A stretch of 35,202 nt of DNA from positions 1 through 35,202 of the forward strand of contig CAYXOX010000016.1 in the NCBI GenBank assembly GCA_964466745.1, in the 5' to 3' direction. Of the stretch, positions 29,133-35,202 are shown one piece after another (the first letter of the stretch is position 1; each line of letters begins with the position of its first letter). The position numbers and the translations under genes are program-made. Origin of the DNA: CAYXOX01 sp964466745 (lineage in GTDB: Bacteria > Pseudomonadota > Alphaproteobacteria > Rhodobacterales > Rhodobacteraceae). The notes under the pieces were generated by a model. The model saw only the letters and a program-made list of their open reading frames with translations, made no database searches and had not been told where the DNA came from.

Positions 29133-29993
29133 TCAGGCCGAAACCCTGGCGCGCAGTTGCGCCAGGGTTGCCGGAAACTCGCGCGCCGAAATGCTCGCCT
29201 GCCGGACGAGCCCGTCGAAATGGGTGGTGATGGCGCGCACGCGCTCGATGTCGCGGAAGGCGATGTAGCTGCGCCCGAGGTAGATCACCGCGAAGAGCGG
29301 CCCGAACACCGTGACCGGGGCCGAGAAGAGCCTGCGCGCATCGAAGAGAAAGACCCGCAGCCGCGGGTAGAGCTGGTCGTGCAGCTCGGCGAAATGGTCG
29401 AGCTGTGTGCGGCGCAGCTCGGCCGAAAGGCCCGCGTAGTAGCCTTCCGCGCCCGCAAAGCACTCGAGTTCGTGCACCGGGATCGCGATCTCGTAGTCCG
29501 AGTCCGAACGGCGCATCCAGTCCAGCCTGTCTTCCGAGGCGCCGATGGCCTGTTCGGTGGTGCGCCCCAGGAAGGGGGTATATTCCCACGCCAGCATCGG
29601 CCGTGTCTTCATGAAGTCGGGCAGGCTGGCCGGAACGTGGCGGATCTTGTAGCCGGCCGCCTCGCGGTGCCAGGCGAAGATCTGTTCGTCCACCATCGCG
29701 CGCGGCGCGTCGGTGACGCTCAGCGCGGCATCCATCAGCGCGGCTGCCTGCTCGGGGCGCTCGGAGAGGCCGAGGAGCCAGTCCGCCGACACGCCGAGCG
29801 CCTGGGCGCAGGCCCCCACGACCTGCGCGTTGGGCAGGCGCGCCTGACCCTCGGCGAGCGCCTGGGAGATGGTGGAACGGTCCACCGCGACGGCACGGGC
29901 CAGCGCGCTCTGGCTCATCTCGCGCTCGGCCATGGCGGTGCGCAGCCGCTGCCGGAACAGTGCTGAGCGGTCGCGCTTGTCGAGTATATCCAC
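29133..29993 (-). CDS. XRE-family transcriptional regulator, divergent from desaturase
   Basis: A 286-residue protein with an N-terminal XRE/Cro-type helix-turn-helix (residues ~14-76, including MSQSALARAVAVDRSTISQAL and ALGVSADWLLGL). The remaining ~200 residues form a separate domain of unknown fold, with aromatic-rich segments such as MLAWEYTPFLGRTTEQAIG and VFGPLFAVIYLGRSYIAF, possibly a ligand-sensing part. The start is taken as GTG at 29993; no ATG gives a complete HTH domain. The gene is divergent from a fatty-acid desaturase with 126 AT-richer bases between, so it probably controls that gene and itself. The ligand could be an acyl compound or temperature-linked signal; that is inference. 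Confidence 0.82.
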   Translation of the reverse strand: MDILDKRDRSALFRQRLRTAMAEREMSQSALARAVAVDRSTISQALAEGQARLPNAQVVGACAQALGVSADWLLGLSERPEQAAALMDAALSVTDAPRAMVDEQIFAWHREAAGYKIRHVPASLPDFMKTRPMLAWEYTPFLGRTTEQAIGASEDRLDWMRRSDSDYEIAIPVHELECFAGAEGYYAGLSAELRRTQLDHFAELHDQLYPRLRVFLFDARRLFSAPVTVFGPLFAVIYLGRSYIAFRDIERVRAITTHFDGLVRQASISAREFPATLAQLRARVSA

Positions 29994-30119
29994 TATTGGT
30001 GATTCTTCTCTGCAGACGAGATGATATGTTTCGCATACCTGCAATACATCACCACCGGCAATGCTGCTAGCCTCCGTTGACCGTGCGGCGCTGCGCACTT
30101 CTCTGAATTGTCGGCAGAA
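29994..30119. promoter_or_regulatory. Divergent control region of XRE regulator and desaturase
   Basis: This short region is distinctly more AT-rich than its surroundings. It holds TATG-tttcg-CATA (30025-30037), a 4+4 inverted repeat, and the facing pair GGTGAT (29998-30003) and ATCACC (30048-30053). Either may be an operator for the adjacent XRE protein. I found no convincing -35/-10 pair for the desaturase. Confidence 0.4.
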
Positions 30120-31139
30120 ATGGCTGAACCACCGCATACGCGGGGCGTCTTGCCCGCTATCGAATGGCCAACGCTCGGGCTCATCGTCGGGTGTTACGGC
30201 GCCTACCTGCTGGCCACGTCCTGGCTGGCGGCCGTGGCCTTGCCGGCCGCGATCGTTCTTGCGGCACTGGCCATCGCGCTGCACGCCTCGCTTCAGCACG
30301 AGGTCATCCACGGCCATCCGTTCCGTTCCCGCCGGCTCAACGAGGCGCTGGTCTTTCCCGCGCTCGGGCTGGTCGTGCCGTTCCGACGGTTCCGCGACTC
30401 GCATCTCGCCCACCATCTCGATGCCGTGCTCACCGACCCCTACGACGACCCCGAGAGCAACTACCTCGCCCCCGAGGACTGGGCGCGCCTGCCCGGACCC
30501 CTGCGGGCGGTCCTGCGGGCCAACAACCGTCTTGCGGGGCGCCTGCTGCTCGGGCCGATCGTGGGTCAGGCCAGGTTCATGGCAGCCGATCTCCGGGCGG
30601 CGCTGGCGGGAGACCGGGCGGTGATCGCGGGCTGGCTCTGGCACCTGCCTGCGGTGGCGCTCGTGCTCGCCTGGCTTGCCGTCGCCCCCATGCCGGGCTG
30701 GGCCTACCTCGCGGCGGTCTACGCGGCGCTCTCGCTCCTGCGCATCCGCACCTTCCTCGAGCATCGCGCCCACGAGCGCGCCCGCTCGCGGACCGTGATC
30801 GTGGAAGACCGGGGGCCGCTCTCGTGGCTCTTTCTGAACAACAACCTGCACGTGGTGCACCACATCCATCCCCGCGTGCCCTGGTATCGCCTGCCGCGCC
30901 TCTACGCCGCCAATCGCGAGCGCTACCTCGCGCGCAACGACGGCTACCGCTACGCAAGCTATGCAGACGTGTTCCGCCGCTATCTCTGGGCCGCGAAGGA
31001 CCCGGTGCCCCATCCGCTCATGGGGTCGTCTGCCAGCGCGCCGCCGGCCGCTTCGGCCGTGCCGGCAACGCGCGCGAACCTCGCTCCGGGCGCCACCGGC
31101 GCTCGTTCGCAGGCGGCGCCGGGGCAGCTCTCCTCCTGA
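30120..31139 (+). CDS. Membrane fatty-acid desaturase
   Basis: A 339-residue integral membrane di-iron enzyme. All three histidine boxes are visible: HEVIH (60-64), HLAHH (95-99) and HVVHH (244-248, in NNNLHVVHHIHP). Membrane helices lie around 20-55, 80-90 and 170-205. The family inserts double bonds into acyl chains or hydroxylates related lipids; the third box with HHIHPRVPWYRLP fits fatty-acid desaturases better than carotenoid ketolases. The last ~40 residues are an Ala/Pro/Ser tail. I chose ATG 30120; an in-frame TTG four codons earlier has no better signal. It is divergent from an XRE regulator and is followed, 38 bases on, by a DMT exporter. Chain length and position of desaturation cannot be told. 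Confidence 0.88.
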   Translation: MAEPPHTRGVLPAIEWPTLGLIVGCYGAYLLATSWLAAVALPAAIVLAALAIALHASLQHEVIHGHPFRSRRLNEALVFPALGLVVPFRRFRDSHLAHHLDAVLTDPYDDPESNYLAPEDWARLPGPLRAVLRANNRLAGRLLLGPIVGQARFMAADLRAALAGDRAVIAGWLWHLPAVALVLAWLAVAPMPGWAYLAAVYAALSLLRIRTFLEHRAHERARSRTVIVEDRGPLSWLFLNNNLHVVHHIHPRVPWYRLPRLYAANRERYLARNDGYRYASYADVFRRYLWAAKDPVPHPLMGSSASAPPAASAVPATRANLAPGATGARSQAAPGQLSS

Positions 31140-31177
31140 CGCTGGACAGGGCTCCTCGCGGGGCGTAGCGGCTCTCC

Positions 31178-32080
31178 ATGGAAGTCTGGATGGCCATCAC
31201 CGTGGGCGCGGCCTTCGTGCAGAACCTGCGCTTCATGCTGCAGAAGCACCTTGCCGAGGTGCGCCTCAGCGCGTCGGGCGCGACCTTTGCCCGCTTCTTC
31301 TATTCCGCGCCTCTCGTCGCGGCCGCGCTCACCGCCTGGCTCTGGGCGAGCGGCGCGCCGATGCCGATGCTCACGACGGGCTTCTGGGCCTTCGCGCTTG
31401 CCGGGGGGCTCGCGCAGATCGTGGCCACGGTCTGCGTGGTGGCCATATTCGCCCACCGCAACTTCGCCGTGGGTATCACCTTCAAGAAAACCGAGGTGCT
31501 GCAGACCGCGCTCATCGGCTTCATGGTTCTGGGAGAACGGGTTTCGCCCGGCGCGCTGGTGGCGATCGCCGTGGGCCTCGCGGGGCTCCTGCTGCTCTCC
31601 GATCCGCCGCGCCCGGAAGGCCCGCTCCTGCGGCGCGTGTTCAACCGCGCCGCCGGGCTGGGGATCGCCTCGGGCGTGCTCTTCGGGGTCTCCTCGGTGG
31701 GCTACCGGGGCGCGGCTCTGGAACTCGGCCTCGACAGCCCCTTTCTCGCGGCCGCGGTGACGCTTGCTTGCGTGACAGCAACACAGGCCGTTGCGCTCGG
31801 GGCATGGCTGGCCTGGCGGCAGCCGGGCGAGATCGGCCGCGTGCTCGCCTCGTGGCGCGTATCGGGCCTCGTGGGGCTGACAAGCATGGTGGGGAGCTAC
31901 GGCTGGTTCACGGCCTTCGCGCTGCAGACCGCAGCCCATGTGAAGGCGCTGGGGCAGGTGGAGCTGGTGTTCTCCTTCCTCGCGGCGCGTTTCGTGTTCG
32001 GCCAGCGCACCACCCGCCGCGAGGGCCTGGGCGTGGTGCTGCTGGTGGTCTCGATACTGCTGCTGGTGCTCGCGCTGTGA
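31178..32080 (+). CDS. DMT-superfamily (EamA) permease
   Basis: A 300-residue inner-membrane protein with ten hydrophobic segments in two EamA repeats (~1-140 and ~155-300). The junction after the first repeat is short and polar (SDPPRPEGPLLRRVFNR). Conserved EamA-like features are FKKTEVLQTALIGFMVLGE at the end of repeat one and HVKALGQVELVFSFLAARFVFGQ at the end of repeat two. Substrate unknown. The start ATG 31178 has only GGGCGTAGCGG upstream. It follows the desaturase by 38 bases and precedes hisA by 85, all on the plus strand. It is not closely related by eye to the other DMT gene at 13413. Confidence 0.88.
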   Translation: MEVWMAITVGAAFVQNLRFMLQKHLAEVRLSASGATFARFFYSAPLVAAALTAWLWASGAPMPMLTTGFWAFALAGGLAQIVATVCVVAIFAHRNFAVGITFKKTEVLQTALIGFMVLGERVSPGALVAIAVGLAGLLLLSDPPRPEGPLLRRVFNRAAGLGIASGVLFGVSSVGYRGAALELGLDSPFLAAAVTLACVTATQAVALGAWLAWRQPGEIGRVLASWRVSGLVGLTSMVGSYGWFTAFALQTAAHVKALGQVELVFSFLAARFVFGQRTTRREGLGVVLLVVSILLLVLAL

Positions 32081-32165
32081 TGCAGCGCCGAAACGGCCGC
32101 GGCGCGGCCTTGCCGCCGGAGTGCGGCGCGGGGCATATGGGCGCGCAAGCAAGGGAGCCCGCCGG

Positions 32166-32885
32166 ATGATCCTCTACCCCGCCATCGACCTCAAGGACGG
32201 GCAGGCCGTGCGCCTGCTGCGCGGCGACATGGCCGCGGCCACCGTCTTCAACGACGATCCGGCCGCCCAGGCGCTGGCCTTCGAGGAGGCGGGCTGCCAG
32301 TGGCTGCACCTCGTGGACCTCAACGGGGCCTTCGCCGGCGAGCCGGTGAATGCCGCCGCGGTGGAGGCGATCCTGGCGGCGTGCACGGTGCCCTGCCAGC
32401 TGGGCGGGGGTATCCGCGACATGGGCAGGATCGAGCACTGGCTCGACCGGGGAATCGCGCGGGTCATCCTCGGAACCGTGGCCGTCGAGGCACCGGACCT
32501 CGTGCGCGAGGCCGCGGCGCGCTTCCCCGGCAGGATCGCCGTGGGGCTCGATGCGCGCGGCGGCCGCGTTGCCACCCGTGGCTGGGCCGAGGAAACCGAC
32601 ATGGACGTGACCGAGCTCGCCCGGCGCTTCGAGGATGCCGGGATCGCGGCGATCATCTACACGGACATCGAACGCGACGGGGCCATGGGCGGGCCCAACA
32701 TCGCGGCGACAGCGGCGCTGGCGCGCGCCGTGAGCACGCCGGTGATCGCCTCGGGCGGGGTCTCCTCGCTGGCCGATCTGCTGGCGCTGCGCGCCGCCGG
32801 CCCCATCGCCGGGGCGATCTCGGGCCGCGCGCTCTACGACGGAAAGCTCGATCTCGCCACCGCGCTCGAGGCGCTGGCAGGATGA
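32166..32885 (+). CDS. hisA: ProFAR isomerase (HisA), histidine biosynthesis
   Basis: A 239-residue TIM-barrel enzyme that converts ProFAR to PRFAR, the fourth step of histidine synthesis. Catalytic Asp8 is in YPAIDLKDG and the second catalytic Asp is in IYTDIERDGAMGGPN. LGGGIRD and IASGGVSS are the two phosphate-binding loops of the half-barrels. Start ATG 32166 has AAGGGAG upstream; a slightly longer frame begins before it without a site. Its last four bases are ATGA, shared with the DUF6194-like gene. It is the first of four plus-strand genes (hisA, DUF6194-like, hisF, hisE). Confidence 0.97.
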   Translation: MILYPAIDLKDGQAVRLLRGDMAAATVFNDDPAAQALAFEEAGCQWLHLVDLNGAFAGEPVNAAAVEAILAACTVPCQLGGGIRDMGRIEHWLDRGIARVILGTVAVEAPDLVREAAARFPGRIAVGLDARGGRVATRGWAEETDMDVTELARRFEDAGIAAIIYTDIERDGAMGGPNIAATAALARAVSTPVIASGGVSSLADLLALRAAGPIAGAISGRALYDGKLDLATALEALAG

Positions 32886-33376
32886 CTGCGCGTGCCGCCT
32901 TCGAGGCCCGTCTCGCGGCACTGCCGGAGGTCTTGGTCAAGCCGAGCTGGGGCGAGGCGGCCCATTTCGTGAAACCGGGCTGTGCGCTTCCGTCGGGAGC
33001 GTATTTCGCGACGATCAAGGAGCGTGACGGCCCGAACGACGCGGCTTCGAGGCTCGGAGACGGGCGCTGGCGGATCTCGCTCGGCATCGGGCGCGCGGCT
33101 TTCGCGGAGCGCTTCGGGACGCCGCCGTCGCGCCCGGCGCGCGGCGGAACCGTGGAGGGAGGCTGGCCGTTCGACATGGCCGACCGGCTGATGCCCCATC
33201 CCGTCTATGGATGGATGGGATGGGTCGCCGCGGTTTCGCCGGGCCCGGCCCTTCTGGCCGATGTCTGGCCGCTCGCCGAGATTGCCCACGCGCGTGCCCT
33301 GGCGGCTGCACGGGCGCGTCTCGGCAAGCTGCGCGGATCGCGCGGCCCGGTGACTCCGGGGCCCGATCCGGTCTAG
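32882..33376 (+). CDS. DUF6194-like protein embedded between hisA and hisF
   Basis: A 164-residue soluble protein. The pattern YFATIKERDGPNDAASRL, then LGIGRAAFAERFG, then DRLMPHPVYGWMGWVAAVSPG is one I associate with DUF6194, a small family of unknown function with a CyaY/MmcQ-like size. It is not a known histidine enzyme. The ATG overlaps the hisA stop (ATGA, 32882-32885), so it is translated with hisA, and hisF follows 22 bases later. No signal peptide or membrane segment is present. It may be a passenger, or it may modulate or protect a labile intermediate. The DUF number is from memory. Confidence 0.78.
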   Translation: MTARAAFEARLAALPEVLVKPSWGEAAHFVKPGCALPSGAYFATIKERDGPNDAASRLGDGRWRISLGIGRAAFAERFGTPPSRPARGGTVEGGWPFDMADRLMPHPVYGWMGWVAAVSPGPALLADVWPLAEIAHARALAAARARLGKLRGSRGPVTPGPDPV

Positions 33377-33398
33377 ACCGGCGCGAGGAGGCCACACC

Positions 33399-34160
33399 AT
33401 GCTGAAGACCCGGATCATTCCCTGCCTCGACGTGGCTGACGGCCGCGTGGTCAAGGGGGTCAACTTCGTCGATCTCGTGGATGCCGGCGACCCGGTGGAA
33501 GCCGCCATCGCCTACGATGCGGCCGGCGCCGACGAGCTGTGCTTTCTCGACATCCATGCCACCCACGAGAACCGCGGCACCATGTACGAGCTCGCCACCC
33601 GCACCGCCGAGCACTGCTTCATGCCGCTGACCATCGGCGGGGGCGTCCGCAGCCCCGAGGACGTGCGCGCGCTGCTGCTGGCGGGCGCCGACAAGGTGAG
33701 CTTCAATTCCGCCGCCGTGGCCGACCCCGACGTGGTGGCCCGCGCCGCCGACCGTTTCGGAAGCCAGTGCATCGTGGTGGCCATCGATGCCAAGACCGTC
33801 GCTCCCGGACGGTGGGAGATCTTCACCCATGGCGGGCGGCGGCCCACGGGGATCGATGCCGTGGGCTTCGCGCGCAAGGTGGCGGCCCGGGGCGCGGGCG
33901 AGATCCTGCTGACCTCGATGGACAGGGACGGGACCCGCCAGGGGTTCAACCTGCCGCTCACGCGCGCGGTGTCCGACGCGGTGGAGATCCCGGTGATCGC
34001 CTCCGGCGGCGTGGGCACGCTCGATCACCTCGTGGAGGGCGTGACCGAGGGCGGGGCCAGCGCGGTGCTCGCCGCGTCGATCTTCCATTTCGGAACCTAC
34101 ACCATCGGCGAGGCCAAGGCGCACATGGCGGCCGCAGGCATCCCGGTGCGGCTGGCGTGA
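33399..34160 (+). CDS. hisF: Imidazole glycerol phosphate synthase, cyclase subunit (HisF)
   Basis: A 253-residue TIM barrel. With HisH it converts PRFAR plus glutamine to IGP and AICAR. Catalytic Asp11 is in RIIPCLDVADGRVVKG, and the second catalytic Asp is in LLTSMDRDGTRQGFN; TIGGGVRS and IASGGVGT are the phosphate loops. Full length. The start ATG 33399 is preceded by GGAGG in GAGGAGGCC. Its glutaminase partner hisH lies 0.8 kb further on, on the other strand, instead of upstream in the same operon as is usual in this group. The gap to hisE (84 bases) includes a partial copy of the interspersed repeat. Confidence 0.98.
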   Translation: MLKTRIIPCLDVADGRVVKGVNFVDLVDAGDPVEAAIAYDAAGADELCFLDIHATHENRGTMYELATRTAEHCFMPLTIGGGVRSPEDVRALLLAGADKVSFNSAAVADPDVVARAADRFGSQCIVVAIDAKTVAPGRWEIFTHGGRRPTGIDAVGFARKVAARGAGEILLTSMDRDGTRQGFNLPLTRAVSDAVEIPVIASGGVGTLDHLVEGVTEGGASAVLAASIFHFGTYTIGEAKAHMAAAGIPVRLA

Positions 34161-34203
34161 CACCGCGCCGCCCGCGCCGGAGCGCGCGCTGCGGCGCGGG
34201 GCG

Positions 34204-34230
34204 CGGGTGAGTATTTGGGCCAAGATGAAG
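34204..34230 (+). repeat. Interspersed repeat, copy 4 (left end degraded)
   Basis: GAGTATTTGGGCC-AAGATGAAG (34209-34230) matches the right two thirds of the repeat exactly. The left part, GCCTCCGGCGG in other copies, has become GGCGCGGGT. It lies in the hisF-hisE gap, 14 bases before the hisE start, so the repeat end is next to the hisE ribosome site. Confidence 0.8.
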
Positions 34231-34244
34231 CAGGAGACCGTGCC

Positions 34245-34589
34245 ATGGGCATCGACGCCGGGCTGGAACGCCTCGAAAGACTGATCGCCGACCGCGCCGG
34301 AGCCGCTCCCGACGCGTCCTGGACCGCGCGGCTGCTCTCCGCGGGGCCCGAGAAATGCGCGGAAAAATTCGGCGAGGAAGCGGTGGAAGCGGTGATCGAG
34401 GCGGTGAGGGGCGATTCCGACCGGCTGGTCTCGGAAGCTGCGGACGTGCTCTACCATCTGCTCGTGATGCTCGCCTCGCGGGACGTGCCGCTTGCACGAG
34501 TGATGGCGGAACTCGAGCGGCGCGAGGGCGTTTCGGGGATCGCGGAGAAGGCCGGCCGGGGCGGCGGGACGCCGCCGGGACCCGGCTAG
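34245..34589 (+). CDS. hisE: Phosphoribosyl-ATP diphosphatase (HisE)
   Basis: A 114-residue all-helical MazG-like enzyme that removes pyrophosphate from phosphoribosyl-ATP, the second step of histidine synthesis. The metal-binding EKFGEEAVEAVIEA, then EAADVLYHLLVML, is the HisE signature. Start ATG 34245 is preceded by AGGAG eight bases upstream. An in-frame TTG at 34215 would begin inside the repeat copy and is rejected. The C-terminal few residues (GRGGGTPPGPG) are unstructured. It ends the plus-strand his set; hisI is not in the window. The following 364 bases separate it from the convergent hisH end. Confidence 0.95.
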   Translation: MGIDAGLERLERLIADRAGAAPDASWTARLLSAGPEKCAEKFGEEAVEAVIEAVRGDSDRLVSEAADVLYHLLVMLASRDVPLARVMAELERREGVSGIAEKAGRGGGTPPGPG

Positions 34590-34953
34590 GCGGCGCGGGG
34601 CCGGGAGGCAGCATCTACAGGTGAAACGCTGGCACGGCGCAGCGCCGAAAAAAAGCGCCCGGGCGAGCCGGGCGCAGGTGTGGAACGAGGGACAGTCAAA
34701 CCGGGCGCGGGGTTCCGCACCGCGCCCATGCACTTCTAGCTAGGTGCTTTCCCGGCAATCGGAAGACGCCTCGCCGATCCGTGATCCCGGCGCGCGTGCG
34801 CCCGGAGGGCCGGGCGCGGGATGGCGATGCCTGCGGCGGCATCCCGGCCGGCGGGGCCGCGCCGGCGGTGATCCGACCCGAAGACGGCGGTGCCGGACGC
34901 GCCGCCGCCGCCCGGGCCGGCCGCGCCTCTATGTCAGCGTGCCCCGGGGGCGA
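34590..34953. other. Non-coding region between convergent hisE and hisH
   Basis: These 364 bases hold no supportable gene. On the minus strand they contain, in order from hisH, GC-rich sequence, GCAC-CTAGCTAG-AA-GTGC (34730-34747, the CTAG-rich palindrome), GGGCGCGG/CCGCGCCC arms near 34700-34728, and a strong terminator at 34648-34675. CTAG repeats are rare in bacterial chromosomes. Together these could be the 3' part of the hisH message or a separate small RNA. Confidence 0.5.
34648..34675 (-). terminator. Rho-independent terminator, minus strand (hisH or small RNA)
   Basis: On the minus strand GCGCCCGG-CTCGC-CCGGGCGC forms a perfect 8-bp stem with a five-base loop and is followed by seven T residues. 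It is the textbook form. It lies 279 bases past the hisH stop codon, so it ends either a long hisH 3' region or a separate transcript starting within the gap. Confidence 0.9.
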
Positions 34954-35202
34954 TCAGGGATGCCAGGCGAGGAAATTCGCGATCAGGCGCAGCCCCGCGG
35001 ACTGGCTCTTCTCCGGGTGGAACTGCGTGCCGACCCGCGTGCCGGCCGCCACGATCGCGGTAACCGCCATGCCGGCGTAGTCGGCATGGGCGAGGAGTTG
35101 AGCGGTGTTTTCGACGGCCATGTGGTAGGAATGCACGAAATAGGCGTGCTGCCCCGTCTCGATGCCGTCGAGCACGGGATGCGCAGTATCCACGACGAGG
35201 TC
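34954..35202 (-). CDS. hisH: Imidazole glycerol phosphate synthase, glutaminase subunit (HisH), C-terminal part
   Basis: The last 82 residues of a class I glutamine amidotransferase that feeds ammonia to HisF. FVHSYH is the HisH-specific segment, and GTQFHPEKSQSAGLRLIANFLAW carries the triad His and Glu (shown here as QFHPEKS). The frame is open to the window edge and the start lies outside on the right. The catalytic Cys is not in view. The gene points opposite to hisA, hisF and hisE, although HisH and HisF form one enzyme and are usually in one direction in this group. Confidence 0.96.
   Translation of the reverse strand, partial: DLVVDTAHPVLDGIETGQHAYFVHSYHMAVENTAQLLAHADYAGMAVTAIVAAGTRVGTQFHPEKSQSAGLRLIANFLAWHP

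Noticed and set aside
1..35202. tRNA, rRNA, CRISPR arrays, insertion sequences or prophage genes
   Set aside because: I found no tRNA T-arm with a matching cloverleaf, no regularly spaced repeats, no transposase or integrase motifs and no phage proteins. The 33-bp repeat is dispersed, not an array.

Overview
The window is GC-rich DNA with dense, often overlapping genes. It looks like chromosomal sequence from an alphaproteobacterium of the Rhodobacteraceae (Rhodobacterales). Support comes from small proteins typical of that group (DUF6280-like, DUF3572), a direct-repeat GTTC-N7-GTTC SOS box of the alphaproteobacterial LexA type, a PopZ-like protein beside tolC and pcm, and a short interspersed repeat present four times. 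There is no tRNA, rRNA, CRISPR array, insertion sequence or phage gene. This is core and accessory chromosome, not a mobile island. The genus cannot be fixed from the sequence alone.

Layout, left to right. 1-8.2 kb: the 3' end of valS; a leftward set of ygfZ, a tyrosine-phosphatase-like gene and an MsbA-type ABC exporter; a rightward class V aminotransferase; a HisC-type aminotransferase; efp. 8.4-15 kb: a small DUF6280-like gene with its own terminator; a leftward block pcm, tolC, PopZ-like; a translationally coupled pair of a GT-A-like protein and a DMT exporter; thiamine diphosphokinase overlapping the exporter tail to tail. 15.1-19.1 kb: a 705-residue acidic protein with conserved ends, then an H-NOX-like gene overlapping a HNOBA-GGDEF diguanylate cyclase. 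19.2-22.1 kb: a leftward set of DUF3572, a HAD phosphatase and a non-pyrrolysine MttB-family methyltransferase. 22.2-25.7 kb: a PleD-like cyclase, then a leftward set of EF-hand protein, ECF sigma factor, small membrane protein and CnrX/Spy-like periplasmic sensor. 25.9-32.1 kb: DUF983, a Nudix hydrolase, an SOS-controlled ImuA-like gene, an aldo/keto reductase, an XRE regulator divergent from a fatty-acid desaturase, and a second DMT exporter. 32.2-35.2 kb: hisA, a DUF6194-like gene, hisF and hisE, with the 3' end of hisH on the opposite strand.

How the genes work together. Two cyclic-di-GMP synthases lie about 4 kb apart. One is paired with an H-NOX relative that seems to have lost the heme-binding histidine. 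The other is a PleD relative whose first receiver lacks the phospho-acceptor aspartate. A PopZ-like polar scaffold adds a cell-polarity theme. The four-gene sigma set resembles CnrH-CnrY-CnrX trans-envelope signalling, but its sensor lacks metal-ligand residues and an EF-hand protein precedes it. The histidine genes supply imidazole-glycerol-phosphate synthesis (hisA, hisF, hisE, hisH), but hisH is inverted relative to the others.

The most unusual items are the apparently heme-less H-NOX/cyclase pair, the PopZ-like gene, the metal-ligand-free Cnr-like module, the solo SOS-box ImuA and the interspersed 33-bp repeat. No wholly new multi-gene defence or mobile system was recognised. Function calls come from motif recognition and remembered family features, not from database searches.
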